A DNA stretch of 64,000 bases from contig NZ_JBBDHC010000010.1 in the NCBI RefSeq assembly GCF_037203605.1, positions 59,647 through 123,646 of the forward strand. Direction: 5' to 3'. Numbering within the stretch: position 1 is the first letter of the stretch; each line of letters opens with the position of its first letter. A program made the position numbers and the translations under genes. Under the pieces are notes generated by a model. The model saw only the letters and a list, made by a program, of their open reading frames with translations. It had not been told where the DNA came from and made no database searches. Below are positions 7,612 through 15,507 of the stretch, one piece after another. This stretch comes from Denitratimonas tolerans. GTDB lineage: Bacteria > Pseudomonadota > Gammaproteobacteria > Xanthomonadales > Xanthomonadaceae.

Positions 7612-8262
7612 CTACTGCAGGATCGCCCGTCGCGGCCGGCGCGGCAGATGACTGCGCAGAAAATCCATCTGATCGGCCAGGATGTTGCGGTTGGAGAGGA
7701 TCAGGTGTTCCACCCAGCTTGGCCGGTAGGGCACGGCCAGAAGCGGCATGTGCGCCTGTGCCGGCGTGCGCCCGCCCTTGCGGGTGTTGCACGACAGGCA
7801 GGCGGTGACGACGTTTTCCCAGATGTCACGCCCGCCCTGCGAGCGCGGCACGACGTGGTCGCGGGTGAGCTGGTAGCGCGAAAACTCCTGCCCGCAGTAG
7901 AGGCACAGGTGCGTGTCGCGGGCGAACAGCGCAGCGTTGTTGAGCGCCGGCGAGGGCGGTGCGGCACTCGCCCGCGCGTGGCCGCGCGCCGCGACGATGG
8001 GGTGCAGGTCCAGGCGGCTCTGCTGCCCGGTGATGCGGTTGATGCCGCCGCGCAGGATGAAGCAGGGATCGCCGAGGGTCCAGGCGACCGCATCGCGGGC
8101 GTACAGGTGGGCGGCTTCGCGCCAGGTGATCCAATCGACGATGCGCCCGTAGGCATCGAGCGAGAGCACCCGCGGCAGGTTGCGCTCGCTGCCGGAAACC
8201 AGCCAGATCGCCGGACCGGCGGCGAGTGCGGGTTCACATGACGAGGCGGGCAAGGTGGTCAT
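7612..8262 (-). CDS. HNH endonuclease
   Basis: A 216-residue protein with a clear HNH nuclease motif: CLYCG, then LTRDHVVPRSQGG, WENVVTACLSCNTRKGGRTP and AHMPLLAVPYRP. The paired CxxC cysteines bind structural zinc and the His-Asn-His residues form the metal site. The N-terminal half (RVLSLDAYGRIVDWITWREA) belongs to the same stand-alone family, usually annotated only as HNH endonuclease. The start is set at ATG 8260-8262 (MTTLPASS); an in-frame ATG 15 bp upstream (8277) is equally possible. There are no methyltransferase or phage genes nearby, so a role in restriction is not indicated. Confidence 0.9.
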   Translation of the reverse strand: MTTLPASSCEPALAAGPAIWLVSGSERNLPRVLSLDAYGRIVDWITWREAAHLYARDAVAWTLGDPCFILRGGINRITGQQSRLDLHPIVAARGHARASAAPPSPALNNAALFARDTHLCLYCGQEFSRYQLTRDHVVPRSQGGRDIWENVVTACLSCNTRKGGRTPAQAHMPLLAVPYRPSWVEHLILSNRNILADQMDFLRSHLPRRPRRAILQ

Positions 8263-8300
8263 TGGAAGCCTGAGCATAAACCACCCGGCCGGCACCGCGC

Positions 8301-8410
8301 ACGCGCCGCGACGAGTCGCGGCCCCATCGCGACCAAGGTCGCTCCTGCGCGGCAGCATCACGCCCCGACGTGGGCAGGATGATTTTGTGGGAGCGGGCTT
8401 GCTCGCGATT
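8301..8410. repeat. Pair of REP-type palindromes in opposite orientation
   Basis: The spacer between the HNH gene and the acyl-CoA dehydrogenase holds two REP-like elements. One reads on the minus strand: GGAGCGACCTTGGTCGC, with palindrome core GCGACC-AA-GGTCGC at 8329-8342, followed by CGCGA-CGAG-TCGCG at 8307-8320. The other reads on the plus strand as GTGGGAGCGGGCTTGCTCGC (about 8387-8406). Such GGAGCGACC/GTGGGAGCGGG elements are common in Pseudomonas and Xanthomonadales intergenic regions and are mobilised by RAYT transposases. No RAYT gene is in the window. Confidence 0.75.
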
Positions 8411-8417
8411 TCTCTCG

Positions 8418-10205
8418 TCAGAACGCCTCTGCCTCCAGCGCCATCAGGTTCCCTGCGCCGCTGAGGATGGCGGCGGCGTGGGTCTGGGTGCGGGGCAGGA
8501 TGCGCTGGAAGTAGAAGCGTGCGGTTTCGCGTTTGGCGGTCTTGAAGGCATCCGGGTGCGCGCCGGCGTCGGCCGTGGCCACGCTCCTGGCCCACCAGTA
8601 GGCCAGCACGACATAGCCCGAGTAGAACAGGTAATCGACCGAGGCCGCGCCGATCTCCTCCGGGTTCTGGCCCGCGCGCCGGCCGATTTCCAGGGTGAGC
8701 TGCTGCCAGTCCTGCGCCGCCTTGGCGAGCGGCGCGACGAATTCGGCCAGCGCGGTGTTCCGGGTTTGCGCGGTGCAGAACTCCACGATCATCGTCAGCA
8801 TGTGCTTGAGCCCCATGCCCTGGGTCTGAAGCGTCTTGCGCGCCAGCAGGTCGATGGCCTGGATGCCGGTGGTGCCTTCGTAGATGGTGGTGATGCGCGC
8901 ATCGCGCGCGAGCTGCTCCATGCCCTGTTCGCGGATGTAGCCGTGTCCGCCGAAGCACTGCAGCGCGTGGTAGGTGCCTTCCACCGCCCATTCGGTCAGG
9001 CAGGCCTTGATGATCGGGGTGAGGAAGGAGAGCAGTTCATCGGCCTGCTTGCGCTCGGCGGCATCGCTGCTGCGTTCGATCACGTCGAGCAGGCTGGCCC
9101 CGTGCAGGGCGAGCGCGCGCGAGCCTTCCGACAGCGCCTTGCAGGTGAGCAACATGCGGCGCACGTCGGGGTGTACCAGGATCGGATCGGCCGGTTTTTC
9201 GGGGAACTTCGGCCCGCCGAGCGCGCGCATCTGCAGGCGCTCCTTCGAATAGGCCAGCGCGCAGCGGTAGGCGCGATCCATCAGGCCCAGGCCCTGCAGG
9301 CCCACGCCCAGGCGCGCCGAGTTCATCATCGCGAACATCGCCATGAGGCCGCGGTGGGGTTCGCCGAGCAGCCAGCCCTGCGCGCCGTCGAAGTTCATCA
9401 CGCAGGTGGCCGAGCCGTGGATGCCCATCTTGTGCTCGATCGAACCGCAGCGCACCGCGTTGGCCTCGCCGGCCACGCCGTCGCGGCCGGTCTTGCGCTT
9501 GGGCACGATGAAAAGCGAGATGCCCTTGGTGCCGGCCGGGGCATCGGGCAGGCGCGCCAGCACCAGGTGGACGATGTTGTCGGTGAGGTCGTGGTCGCCG
9601 CCGGTGATGAAGATCTTGGTGCCGGTGACCGCGAAGCTGCCGTCGGCCCCGGGTTCGGCGCGGGTCTTGAGCAGGCCCAGGTCCGAACCGCAGTGGGGTT
9701 CGGTCAGGCACATCGTGGCGCACCATTCGCCGCTCACGATGCGGTTGAGGAACACCTCCTTCTGCCAGTCGCTGCCGAAGTGCTTGAGCGCCTCGATCGC
9801 GCCGTGCGAGAGCAGCGGATAGTTGCCCCAGGCCAGGTTGGTCGCGTCCACCAGCTCCTTGATGACCGCGCCGAGGGTTTCCGGCAGGTTCTGGCCGCCG
9901 GCCGATTCGGGCGCGGTCAGGCCGCCCCAGCCATTCTCGACCCACTGCGCGTAGGCGGCCTTGAAGCCCTTGGGCGTGGTGACCGCGCCGGTGGCCGGAT
10001 CGAAATGGCAGCCTTCGGCATCCGCACTCTGGTAGAGCGGGGCGAGCACGGTTTCAACGAAGCGCGCGCCCTCGTCGAGCACCGCATCGATCAGCTCGCG
10101 GGTGGCCGCGTCGCTGCCGGGCAGCCGGGCGTAGAGGGCGGGAACGTCGAGCACCTCGTGCAGCACGAAGCGGATGTCGGCGAGCGGGGCGGTGTAGGGA
10201 TGCAT
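8418..10205 (-). CDS. Acyl-CoA dehydrogenase, long DmdC-like subfamily
   Basis: A 595-residue FAD-dependent dehydrogenase that introduces a 2,3-double bond into an acyl-CoA. It is about 200 residues longer than ordinary acyl-CoA dehydrogenases and matches the DmdC/FadE-like subfamily with an extra C-terminal helical domain. Motifs are CLTEPHCGSDLGLLKTRA, TGTKIFITGGDHDL, the IEHKMGIHGSATC segment and the C-terminal ALQCFGGHGYIREQGMEQLARDARITTIYEGTTGIQ spread over residues around 440-480 (catalytic-Glu region). The start is supported by AGGAG before ATG 10203-10205. It follows the small lipoprotein gene by 24 bp, so the two form an operon. The exact acyl substrate cannot be read from the sequence. 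Confidence 0.93.
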   Translation of the reverse strand: MHPYTAPLADIRFVLHEVLDVPALYARLPGSDAATRELIDAVLDEGARFVETVLAPLYQSADAEGCHFDPATGAVTTPKGFKAAYAQWVENGWGGLTAPESAGGQNLPETLGAVIKELVDATNLAWGNYPLLSHGAIEALKHFGSDWQKEVFLNRIVSGEWCATMCLTEPHCGSDLGLLKTRAEPGADGSFAVTGTKIFITGGDHDLTDNIVHLVLARLPDAPAGTKGISLFIVPKRKTGRDGVAGEANAVRCGSIEHKMGIHGSATCVMNFDGAQGWLLGEPHRGLMAMFAMMNSARLGVGLQGLGLMDRAYRCALAYSKERLQMRALGGPKFPEKPADPILVHPDVRRMLLTCKALSEGSRALALHGASLLDVIERSSDAAERKQADELLSFLTPIIKACLTEWAVEGTYHALQCFGGHGYIREQGMEQLARDARITTIYEGTTGIQAIDLLARKTLQTQGMGLKHMLTMIVEFCTAQTRNTALAEFVAPLAKAAQDWQQLTLEIGRRAGQNPEEIGAASVDYLFYSGYVVLAYWWARSVATADAGAHPDAFKTAKRETARFYFQRILPRTQTHAAAILSGAGNLMALEAEAF

Positions 10206-10229
10206 GGCGAAACTCCTGGTGGGGCCGGT

Positions 10230-10703
10230 TCAGCGCAGCACGCCGGGCAGGCCGGGCTGGGGCCAGAGCTGGCCTTCGAAAGTGAAGTCGTCGCGGCGCT
10301 TGTCCGGTGCCGTGCTGGTGAGGGTGCCGTTCAGCGCATAGGTGATGCTGCGGCCCGCGTCCAGCGCCGCCGACACGCGTGCGGCGGCGTCGGCGGAAGG
10401 CGTGAGGAGGAGCTCCTCGACCTCCGCATTCTGCGGGCCGATCGTCAGATCCGGCGCGAGCTGCAGGGTCGCCGCCTCCACACCACCAACGCGCAGCCGC
10501 GCCGAAAGCGCGGAGACGGTGTGCGGCACGTTGCTGAAGCTCTGGATGCGAAGCTGCACGCGCCACTGGCCCTCGGCCGTGACGTGCAGCTCCTGGATGC
10601 TGGCCGTGGGCGGGAAGATGCGCTTGCGCGGGCCGCTCGAACAGGCGGCGAGGGTCAGTGCAAGCACCAGAACGGACATCAGGAACGCGGCGTGGCGCAG
10701 CAT
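10230..10703 (-). CDS. Small lipoprotein with LEA14/WHy-like domain
   Basis: A 157-residue lipoprotein. ATG 10701-10703 gives MLRHAAFLMSVLVLA followed by the lipobox LAAC, a type II signal peptide. The mature part (VQLRIQSFSNVPHTVSALSA...) resembles a single LEA14/water-stress (WHy) beta-sandwich, seen as a short conserved-repeat immunoglobulin-like fold; this call is moderate. It probably sits in the periplasm or outer membrane. It is upstream of, and probably cotranscribed with, the acyl-CoA dehydrogenase; a functional link is not obvious. The next gene on the other side is divergent. Confidence 0.7.
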   Translation of the reverse strand: MLRHAAFLMSVLVLALTLAACSSGPRKRIFPPTASIQELHVTAEGQWRVQLRIQSFSNVPHTVSALSARLRVGGVEAATLQLAPDLTIGPQNAEVEELLLTPSADAAARVSAALDAGRSITYALNGTLTSTAPDKRRDDFTFEGQLWPQPGLPGVLR

Positions 10704-10858
10704 GCGCAAGACTCCGGGCGGATGAGCCTGCGATGATAGCCCGGAAGGCACGGGATGGGCCGGCGATCGCTCGTCGCTTCCGGCCGGATGCGACGGCCTG
10801 TTGTCGCTGTGGAACCTTGGCCTGCACCCGATCCGTCCTTCCGGGTTACCCTGATCGC

Positions 10859-11653
10859 ATGCGCGATGCCCCTCCGACGCTGATCAACTTTGACCATCTG
10901 GAAGCGCTGCCCGCGGCGCTGGTGGCGGGGCGCGGGAGCGTCGGCGTGCGGGCGCTGGCGGGGGCGGACTGGCTGCTGCGGCGCAAGTCCGACGGCCGCT
11001 GGCTGGCGGTGGTGGCCGGTGCGCGGGTGCGCGCGCTGCGCCCGGGGGCGCTGCGCGCGGCGCGTGGCCGCATGGATGAGGCGCGTCTGGTCGAATGCCT
11101 TGCGCGCCCGCTTCGGCCCGGCGTACCGCGCACCCTGCCGCTGGCGCCGCTGCGCGCCCTGCTGGCGGGCCTGGGCGTCGATGCGGACTACGGCCGCACC
11201 CGCGGTCTTGCGCTGGTGCCCGAGCCTGCGCGGCTGGCGTTCGCCGGATTCGACCGCTACCGCCGTCCGCTCTGGCTGACCGCGGCCGCGGCGCGGGGCT
11301 GGAGCGCGATGCGCGCCGCGGCGCGGGACGAAGGCGTCGCGCTCGACGCCATTTCCGGCTACCGCAGCCACGCCTACCAGCTCGGCATCTTTCGCAGGAA
11401 GCTCGCGCGCGGACAGGCGCTCGAGGACATCCTCAGGGTCAACGCCGCGCCGGGCTACAGCGAACACCACGGCGGCGGCGCGCTGGACATCGGCACGCCC
11501 GGCGAACCGCCGGCGGAGGAGAGCTTCGAGGCCACGCCCGCCTTCGCCTGGCTCGTCGCCCACGCCGCGCGCTTCGGATTCACGATGAGCTATCCGCGCG
11601 GCAACCCGCACGGCATCGTGTACGAGCCCTGGCACTGGTGCCTGAAGCGATGA
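10859..11653 (+). CDS. M15 (VanY-type) D-Ala-D-Ala carboxypeptidase family protein
   Basis: A 264-residue protein with a C-terminal M15 peptidase domain (about 140-262): SGYRSHAYQLGIF, the zinc motif SEHHGGGALDIG (His...Asp) and the final VYEPWHW (catalytic Glu and zinc His). These enzymes trim the D-Ala-D-Ala end of peptidoglycan stem peptides. The N-terminal 130 residues are family-specific and unassigned. No signal peptide is evident, which is odd for a cell-wall enzyme; export may use an unseen start or the protein may act in the cytoplasm. TACCCT lies 6 nt before the ATG, so a leaderless transcript is possible. It is 10 bp upstream of the transporter operon. Confidence 0.85.
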   Translation: MRDAPPTLINFDHLEALPAALVAGRGSVGVRALAGADWLLRRKSDGRWLAVVAGARVRALRPGALRAARGRMDEARLVECLARPLRPGVPRTLPLAPLRALLAGLGVDADYGRTRGLALVPEPARLAFAGFDRYRRPLWLTAAAARGWSAMRAAARDEGVALDAISGYRSHAYQLGIFRRKLARGQALEDILRVNAAPGYSEHHGGGALDIGTPGEPPAEESFEATPAFAWLVAHAARFGFTMSYPRGNPHGIVYEPWHWCLKR

Positions 11654-11663
11654 GCCTCCCGCG

Positions 11664-12773
11664 ATGAGCGCGCCCAGGATCGACGGCCCCGATGCGCAGG
11701 GCGAAGTGCGCCTCGCGGGCGACTGGACCCTCGCGCACGCGCCCGCGCTGGAGCGGTCCGTGGATGCGGTCCGGAACCGTGCGGCCGGAGCGCTGCGCGT
11801 GGACGCCAGCGGCGTCAGCCGGCTGGATACGGCCGGAGCCAGCCTGCTGCTGGACCTGGTGGTCGATGCGCCGCCCGATGCCTTGCGCGGCCTGGCGCCG
11901 CCCCATGCGCGCCTGCTCGGCGCGGTGGCCGACGCGCGGCAGGAGGCCGCGCCGTCCGCAGCGCCTGCGCCCGGCATCGTGCGCGTCGTGGCCGGCATGG
12001 GCGCCGCGCTGGTCGAGGTCTGGCGCAACGCGCTGCGCCTGGTGGCCTTTCTCGGGCATCTTCTTGCCATCCTTCCGGGCGTGCTGGCCTCGCCGCGGCG
12101 CTGGCGGCTGACGGCGCTGGTGGTGCAGGTCGAACAGACCGGCCTCAACGCGGTGCCGATCATCGTGCTGCTGACCTTCCTGGTGGGCGCGGTGATCGCC
12201 TTCCTCGGTGCCACGGTGCTGCGCGAGTTCGGCGCCGCGCTCTACACGGTGGACCTGATCGTCTATTCCTTCCTGCGCGAGTTCGGCGTGCTGCTCACCG
12301 CGATCATGGTGGCGGGGCGCTCGGGCAGCGCCTTCACCGCGCAGCTGGGCTCGATGAAGTCGCGCGAGGAGATCGACGCGATCCGCACCCTCGGGATGAG
12401 TCCGATGGACGTGCTCGTGGTGCCGCGCGTGCTGGCGCTGGTGCTGGCGCTGCCGATGCTCACCGTGCTGGCGATGCTGTCGGGCATCTTCGGCGGCGCG
12501 GCGGTGTGCGCGCTGGCGCTGGACATCTCGCCGACCATGTACTTCAGCCGCATCCAGGACGTGCTGGAGCTGCGCCATTTCTGGGTGGGGCTGTCCAAGG
12601 CGCCGGTGTTCGCGGTGATGATCGCGCTGATCGGCTGCCTGGAGGGCTTCAAGGTCTCGGGCAGCGCGGAATCGGTGGGCCGGCACACCACCTCCAGCGT
12701 GGTGCAGTCGATCTTCGTGGTGATCCTGATCGACGCGCTGGCGGCGGTGTTCTTCATGGAGATGGACTGGTGA
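11664..12773 (+). CDS. STAS-MlaE fusion permease of an MCE-type lipid ABC transporter
   Basis: A 369-residue fusion. Residues 1-95 form a STAS domain (MlaB-like, LRVDASGVSRLDTAGASLLL). Residues about 110-369 are an MlaE permease with five or six membrane segments and the family motifs VLREFGVLLTAIMVAGRSGSAF and the MKSREEIDAIRTLGMSPMDVLVVPR coupling-helix region. It forms the membrane core that moves phospholipids or other lipids between the inner membrane and the MCE protein. In E. coli MlaB and MlaE are separate proteins; here they are one chain. Its stop overlaps the GTG start of the ATPase gene. Confidence 0.93.
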   Translation: MSAPRIDGPDAQGEVRLAGDWTLAHAPALERSVDAVRNRAAGALRVDASGVSRLDTAGASLLLDLVVDAPPDALRGLAPPHARLLGAVADARQEAAPSAAPAPGIVRVVAGMGAALVEVWRNALRLVAFLGHLLAILPGVLASPRRWRLTALVVQVEQTGLNAVPIIVLLTFLVGAVIAFLGATVLREFGAALYTVDLIVYSFLREFGVLLTAIMVAGRSGSAFTAQLGSMKSREEIDAIRTLGMSPMDVLVVPRVLALVLALPMLTVLAMLSGIFGGAAVCALALDISPTMYFSRIQDVLELRHFWVGLSKAPVFAVMIALIGCLEGFKVSGSAESVGRHTTSSVVQSIFVVILIDALAAVFFMEMDW

Positions 12774-13564
12774 GCGCGGTGGACGCCGGTGGCCCGGTGA
12801 TCCGGGTGCGCGGCCTGCGCAACCAGTTCGGCGCGCAGGTGGTGCACGAGAACCTCGATCTGGACGTGCGGCGCGGCGAGATCCTGGGCGTGGTGGGCGG
12901 CTCGGGCAGCGGCAAGTCGGTGCTGATGCGCTCGATCATCGGCCTCAACCGCCCGGCGGCGGGCGAGGTGTCCCTGTTCGGGGAGGACGTGACCGCGATG
13001 GCGCAGGACGAGCGCGCCCGCATCGACCGGCGCAGCGGCGTGCTGTTCCAGTACGGCGCGCTGTTTTCCTCGCTCACCGTGGCCGAGAACGTCGAGGCGC
13101 CGATGCGCGAGCTGCGCAGCCTGCCCGCGCCGCTGATGGCGCGCCTGGCGGCGCTCAAGCTGGCGCTGGCCGGACTCCCCGCGTCCGCGGGAGCCAAGTT
13201 CCCGTCGCAGCTGTCCGGCGGCATGGTCAAGCGCGCCGCCCTGGCGCGCGCGCTGGCGCTCGATCCCGAGCTGCTGTTCCTGGACGAACCCACCGCCGGG
13301 CTCGATCCCATCGGCGCGGCCGCCTTCGACCAGCTCATCCTCACCCTGCGCGATGCGCTCGGCCTGACCGTGTTCCTCATCACCCACGATCTGGATACGC
13401 TGTACACCATCTGCGACCGGGTCGCGGTGCTGTCGCAGCGCCGCGTGCTGGCCATCGACACGCTCGACGCGGTGGCGCAGCATCCCGATCCGTGGATCCA
13501 GGACTACTTCCACGGGCCGCGCGGCCGCGCCGCGCAGTCCTCCGCCCAGCGCCACGGACTCTGA
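12770..13564 (+). CDS. MlaF-type ABC transporter ATPase
   Basis: A 264-residue ATPase that starts at GTG 12770-12772, overlapping the permease stop by 4 bp. The Walker A motif is GGSGSGKS, the Q-loop segment LFQYGALFSSLTVAENV, the signature LSGGMVKRAALARAL, Walker B LLFLDEPTAGLDP and the H-loop LITHDLDT. The LSGGM(V/A)KR signature and the FQ.GALF Q-loop are typical of MlaF-type ATPases driving MCE transporters. It powers the permease encoded immediately upstream. The C-terminus (WIQDYFHGPRGR) is also characteristic. Confidence 0.94.
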   Translation: MSAVDAGGPVIRVRGLRNQFGAQVVHENLDLDVRRGEILGVVGGSGSGKSVLMRSIIGLNRPAAGEVSLFGEDVTAMAQDERARIDRRSGVLFQYGALFSSLTVAENVEAPMRELRSLPAPLMARLAALKLALAGLPASAGAKFPSQLSGGMVKRAALARALALDPELLFLDEPTAGLDPIGAAAFDQLILTLRDALGLTVFLITHDLDTLYTICDRVAVLSQRRVLAIDTLDAVAQHPDPWIQDYFHGPRGRAAQSSAQRHGL

Positions 13565-13568
13565 CGAC

Positions 13569-14504
13569 ATGGAAACCCGCGCCAATCACCTGCTCATCGG
13601 TGGATTCGCCATCGCGGTGGTGCTGGTCACCCTGGCCAGCCTGCTGTGGCTGGGCAAGTTCGGCGGCGACCGCAACGTCGCCTTCTACGACATCGTGTTT
13701 TCCGAATCGGTGATCGGCCTGAGCAAGGGCTCGGTGGTGTCCTACAACGGCGTGCCGGTGGGCGACGTGGTCTCGCTCGCGGTGGATCCCAAGGACCTGG
13801 CCCGCGTGGTGGTGCGGGTGCGCATCGGCGATCCGGGCCTGATGCGGCGCGACACCCAGGCCACGCTCGGTTTTGCCGCGGTCACCGGCGTGGCCGACAT
13901 CCGCCTGTCCGGTGGCTCGCTCGACAGCCCGAAGCTGGCGAGCGACAAGGGCGTGCCGGTGATCATGGCCACGCTCTCGCCGCTGGCCAAGTTCACCGCC
14001 TCGGGCGAGGACATCATGGTGAACATCAACGAGGTGGTCACCCGGATATCCGAACTGCTGTCGACGGAAAACCGCGCCCACGTCAGCACGGTGCTCAACA
14101 ATCTGGACGCGCTGGCGACCACCCTGGGCGAAGAGCGCCAGGCGCTGGGCGAGGCCATCCGGCAGCTGTCGGCCGCCTCGGGCCAGCTTCAGTCCACCCT
14201 GGCCAGCATCGAAGGTGCCGCGCGCTCGGCACAGTCGCTGATGAGCGGGCAGGGCGGGCCGCTCGTGGCGGAGTTGCGCCAGACGGTGGAAAAGCTCGAT
14301 GCGCTGGCCGCCAGCCTGGATGGCCTGGTGAAGGACAACCGCTCCGCGGTGAACAGCTTCAGCCAGCAGGGCCTGCGCCAGGTCGGCCCGGCGCTGGATG
14401 AGCTGCGCGCCACGCTGACTTCGCTGCGGGCACTTTCCGAGCAGATCTCGCGCTCGGACAGCCCGCTGCTGGGCAATCCGCAACCCCGGGAGTTCAAGCC
14501 GTGA
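13569..14504 (+). CDS. MlaD-like MCE-domain substrate-binding protein
   Basis: A 311-residue protein anchored in the inner membrane by an N-terminal segment (NHLLIGGFAIAVVLVTLASL). An MCE domain follows (about 40-120: VIGLSKGSVVSYNGVPVGDV, VRIGDPGLMRRDTQATLGF) and then a long helical C-terminal region, which in this family builds a hexameric lipid channel in the periplasm. It is longer than E. coli MlaD (183 residues) because of the extended coiled-coil-like tail. It lies 4 bp after the ATPase gene and its stop overlaps the next start, so it is part of the same operon. Confidence 0.94.
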   Translation: METRANHLLIGGFAIAVVLVTLASLLWLGKFGGDRNVAFYDIVFSESVIGLSKGSVVSYNGVPVGDVVSLAVDPKDLARVVVRVRIGDPGLMRRDTQATLGFAAVTGVADIRLSGGSLDSPKLASDKGVPVIMATLSPLAKFTASGEDIMVNINEVVTRISELLSTENRAHVSTVLNNLDALATTLGEERQALGEAIRQLSAASGQLQSTLASIEGAARSAQSLMSGQGGPLVAELRQTVEKLDALAASLDGLVKDNRSAVNSFSQQGLRQVGPALDELRATLTSLRALSEQISRSDSPLLGNPQPREFKP

Positions 14505-15109
14505 TGATTCGCTGGATGTTCGCCTGCGCCGCGTTTGCGCTCGCCGCCTGCAGCGTGCTGCCGGCCAAGCGGCCGGTGGCCCTGTACGCCCTGAGCCAGC
14601 CCGCGCCGCAGGATTCGGCGCGCGGACGCATCGACGTCCGGCTGGCGGTGGCGCGACCGCAGGCCAGCGGCCCGCTCGCCACGGCCTGGATCCTGGTGCG
14701 CCCGGTTTCCGGTCAGATCGAGGTTTATCCCGCGGCGCAGTGGAGCGAACCCTTGCCCGGGCTGGTGGACAATGCGCTCGTCGAGGCGTTCGAGGCCAGC
14801 GGCCGGTTCGCCGGCGTCGAGCGCGCCGCCAGCGGCCTGGCGCACGATGTCGAGTTGGCCACCGAGCTGCGCGATTTCCAGATCGAGCTGGAAGGCGGCC
14901 CGGTGGCGGTGATCCGGATCAAGGCCAGCCTGATCGACGCCGCGCGCGGCGAAGCCGTCGTCAGCCGCGTGTTCGAAACCCGCGCTCCCGCCGCGGCGCG
15001 CGATGCGGCGGCTGCCGTCACCGCGCTGGATGCGGCCCTGGCAGACGCACTCGCGCAGCTGGTGGCCTGGGTCGTGGCCGGGCACCAGGACGTCGCCACC
15101 GGCAATTGA
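14504..15109 (+). CDS. ABC-type transport auxiliary lipoprotein (PqiC/YmbA-like)
   Basis: A 201-residue lipoprotein. ATG 14504 overlaps the preceding stop (TGATG); a GTG one codon earlier is an alternative start. The signal sequence MIRWMFACAAFALAAC ends in an LAAC lipobox. The mature protein has the ABC_trans_aux layout: RPVALYALSQPA, then a YPAAQWSEPLPGLVDNALVEAFEASGRFAGV segment spread over residues about 75-105, then RDFQIEL and a final alternating helix region. It likely sits at the inner leaflet of the outer membrane and completes the lipid-transport path of this Mce operon. Confidence 0.9.
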   Translation: MIRWMFACAAFALAACSVLPAKRPVALYALSQPAPQDSARGRIDVRLAVARPQASGPLATAWILVRPVSGQIEVYPAAQWSEPLPGLVDNALVEAFEASGRFAGVERAASGLAHDVELATELRDFQIELEGGPVAVIRIKASLIDAARGEAVVSRVFETRAPAAARDAAAAVTALDAALADALAQLVAWVVAGHQDVATGN

Positions 15110-15210
15110 TGTGCCGCGCGCGAGACGCGCGCGGCTGATCCCCTGCGCCGCCGAGGCGCGGCGCAGCGCGCCTGCCCGGGCCTGGGCGTTTCCCGAAACC
15201 CGATCCCGGA

Positions 15211-15231
15211 CCTGAAGCTCCGCGCTTCGGG
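15211..15231 (+). terminator. Possible terminator hairpin after the Mce operon
   Basis: CCTGAAGC (15211-15218), loop TCCGC and GCTTCGGG (15224-15231) pair over 8 bp with one G-U. It lies about 100 bp past the lipoprotein stop and has no U tract, so efficiency is uncertain. Confidence 0.35.
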
Positions 15232-15305
15232 GGCTTGCCGTGCGGTGCCTTGGCCGCCCCGCGTCGGCTTGCGCCACGCGACGTTTCCGCGAATGAGAAT
15301 CTTTC

Positions 15306-15346
15306 AGCGGAAATCCGCTTGTCGGCTGAAATCCGCCGCTCATCTT
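15306..15346 (+). promoter_or_regulatory. Candidate control region of the giant-protein operon
   Basis: A palindrome AGCGGA-AA-TCCGCT (15306-15319) is followed by a second copy of its half GAAATCCGC, so this 9-mer occurs at 15310-15318 and 15328-15336, spaced 18 bp. A weak promoter TTGTCG (15319-15324), 18 bp, TCTTAA (15343-15348) overlaps the copies, the arrangement expected of a two-site regulator. The rest of the 398-bp spacer (15110-15507) holds a hairpin near 15221 and a GGCCGC/GCGGCC hairpin near 15460-15480, but no convincing gene. Confidence 0.35.
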
Positions 15347-15507
15347 AAAGTGTGATGGGTTTCACGCCCAATGTCCGCTCAATTAAACGTGGCAAGGCGA
15401 ATTTTCTTCGCGTCCCTCGGCTTCGGTCCGGGGTGAACGGCGGGGACGCGACATGGGGAGGCCGCAACCGTGCGGCCTGGGGACGATCAAAGCAGGGGCA
15501 CATCGAC

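Noticed and set aside
7612..8262. Restriction-modification or phage-defence island
   Set aside because: The HNH gene stands alone among housekeeping genes, with no methyltransferase, helicase or phage gene close by.
15288..15306. Fur box before the giant operon
   Set aside because: AATGAGAATC resembles half of the consensus, but the other half does not match and no iron genes are nearby.
15352..15507. Upstream coding extension of the giant gene
   Set aside because: Mixed codon third positions, hairpin sequence and no ribosome binding site; more likely a leader. The true start remains uncertain.
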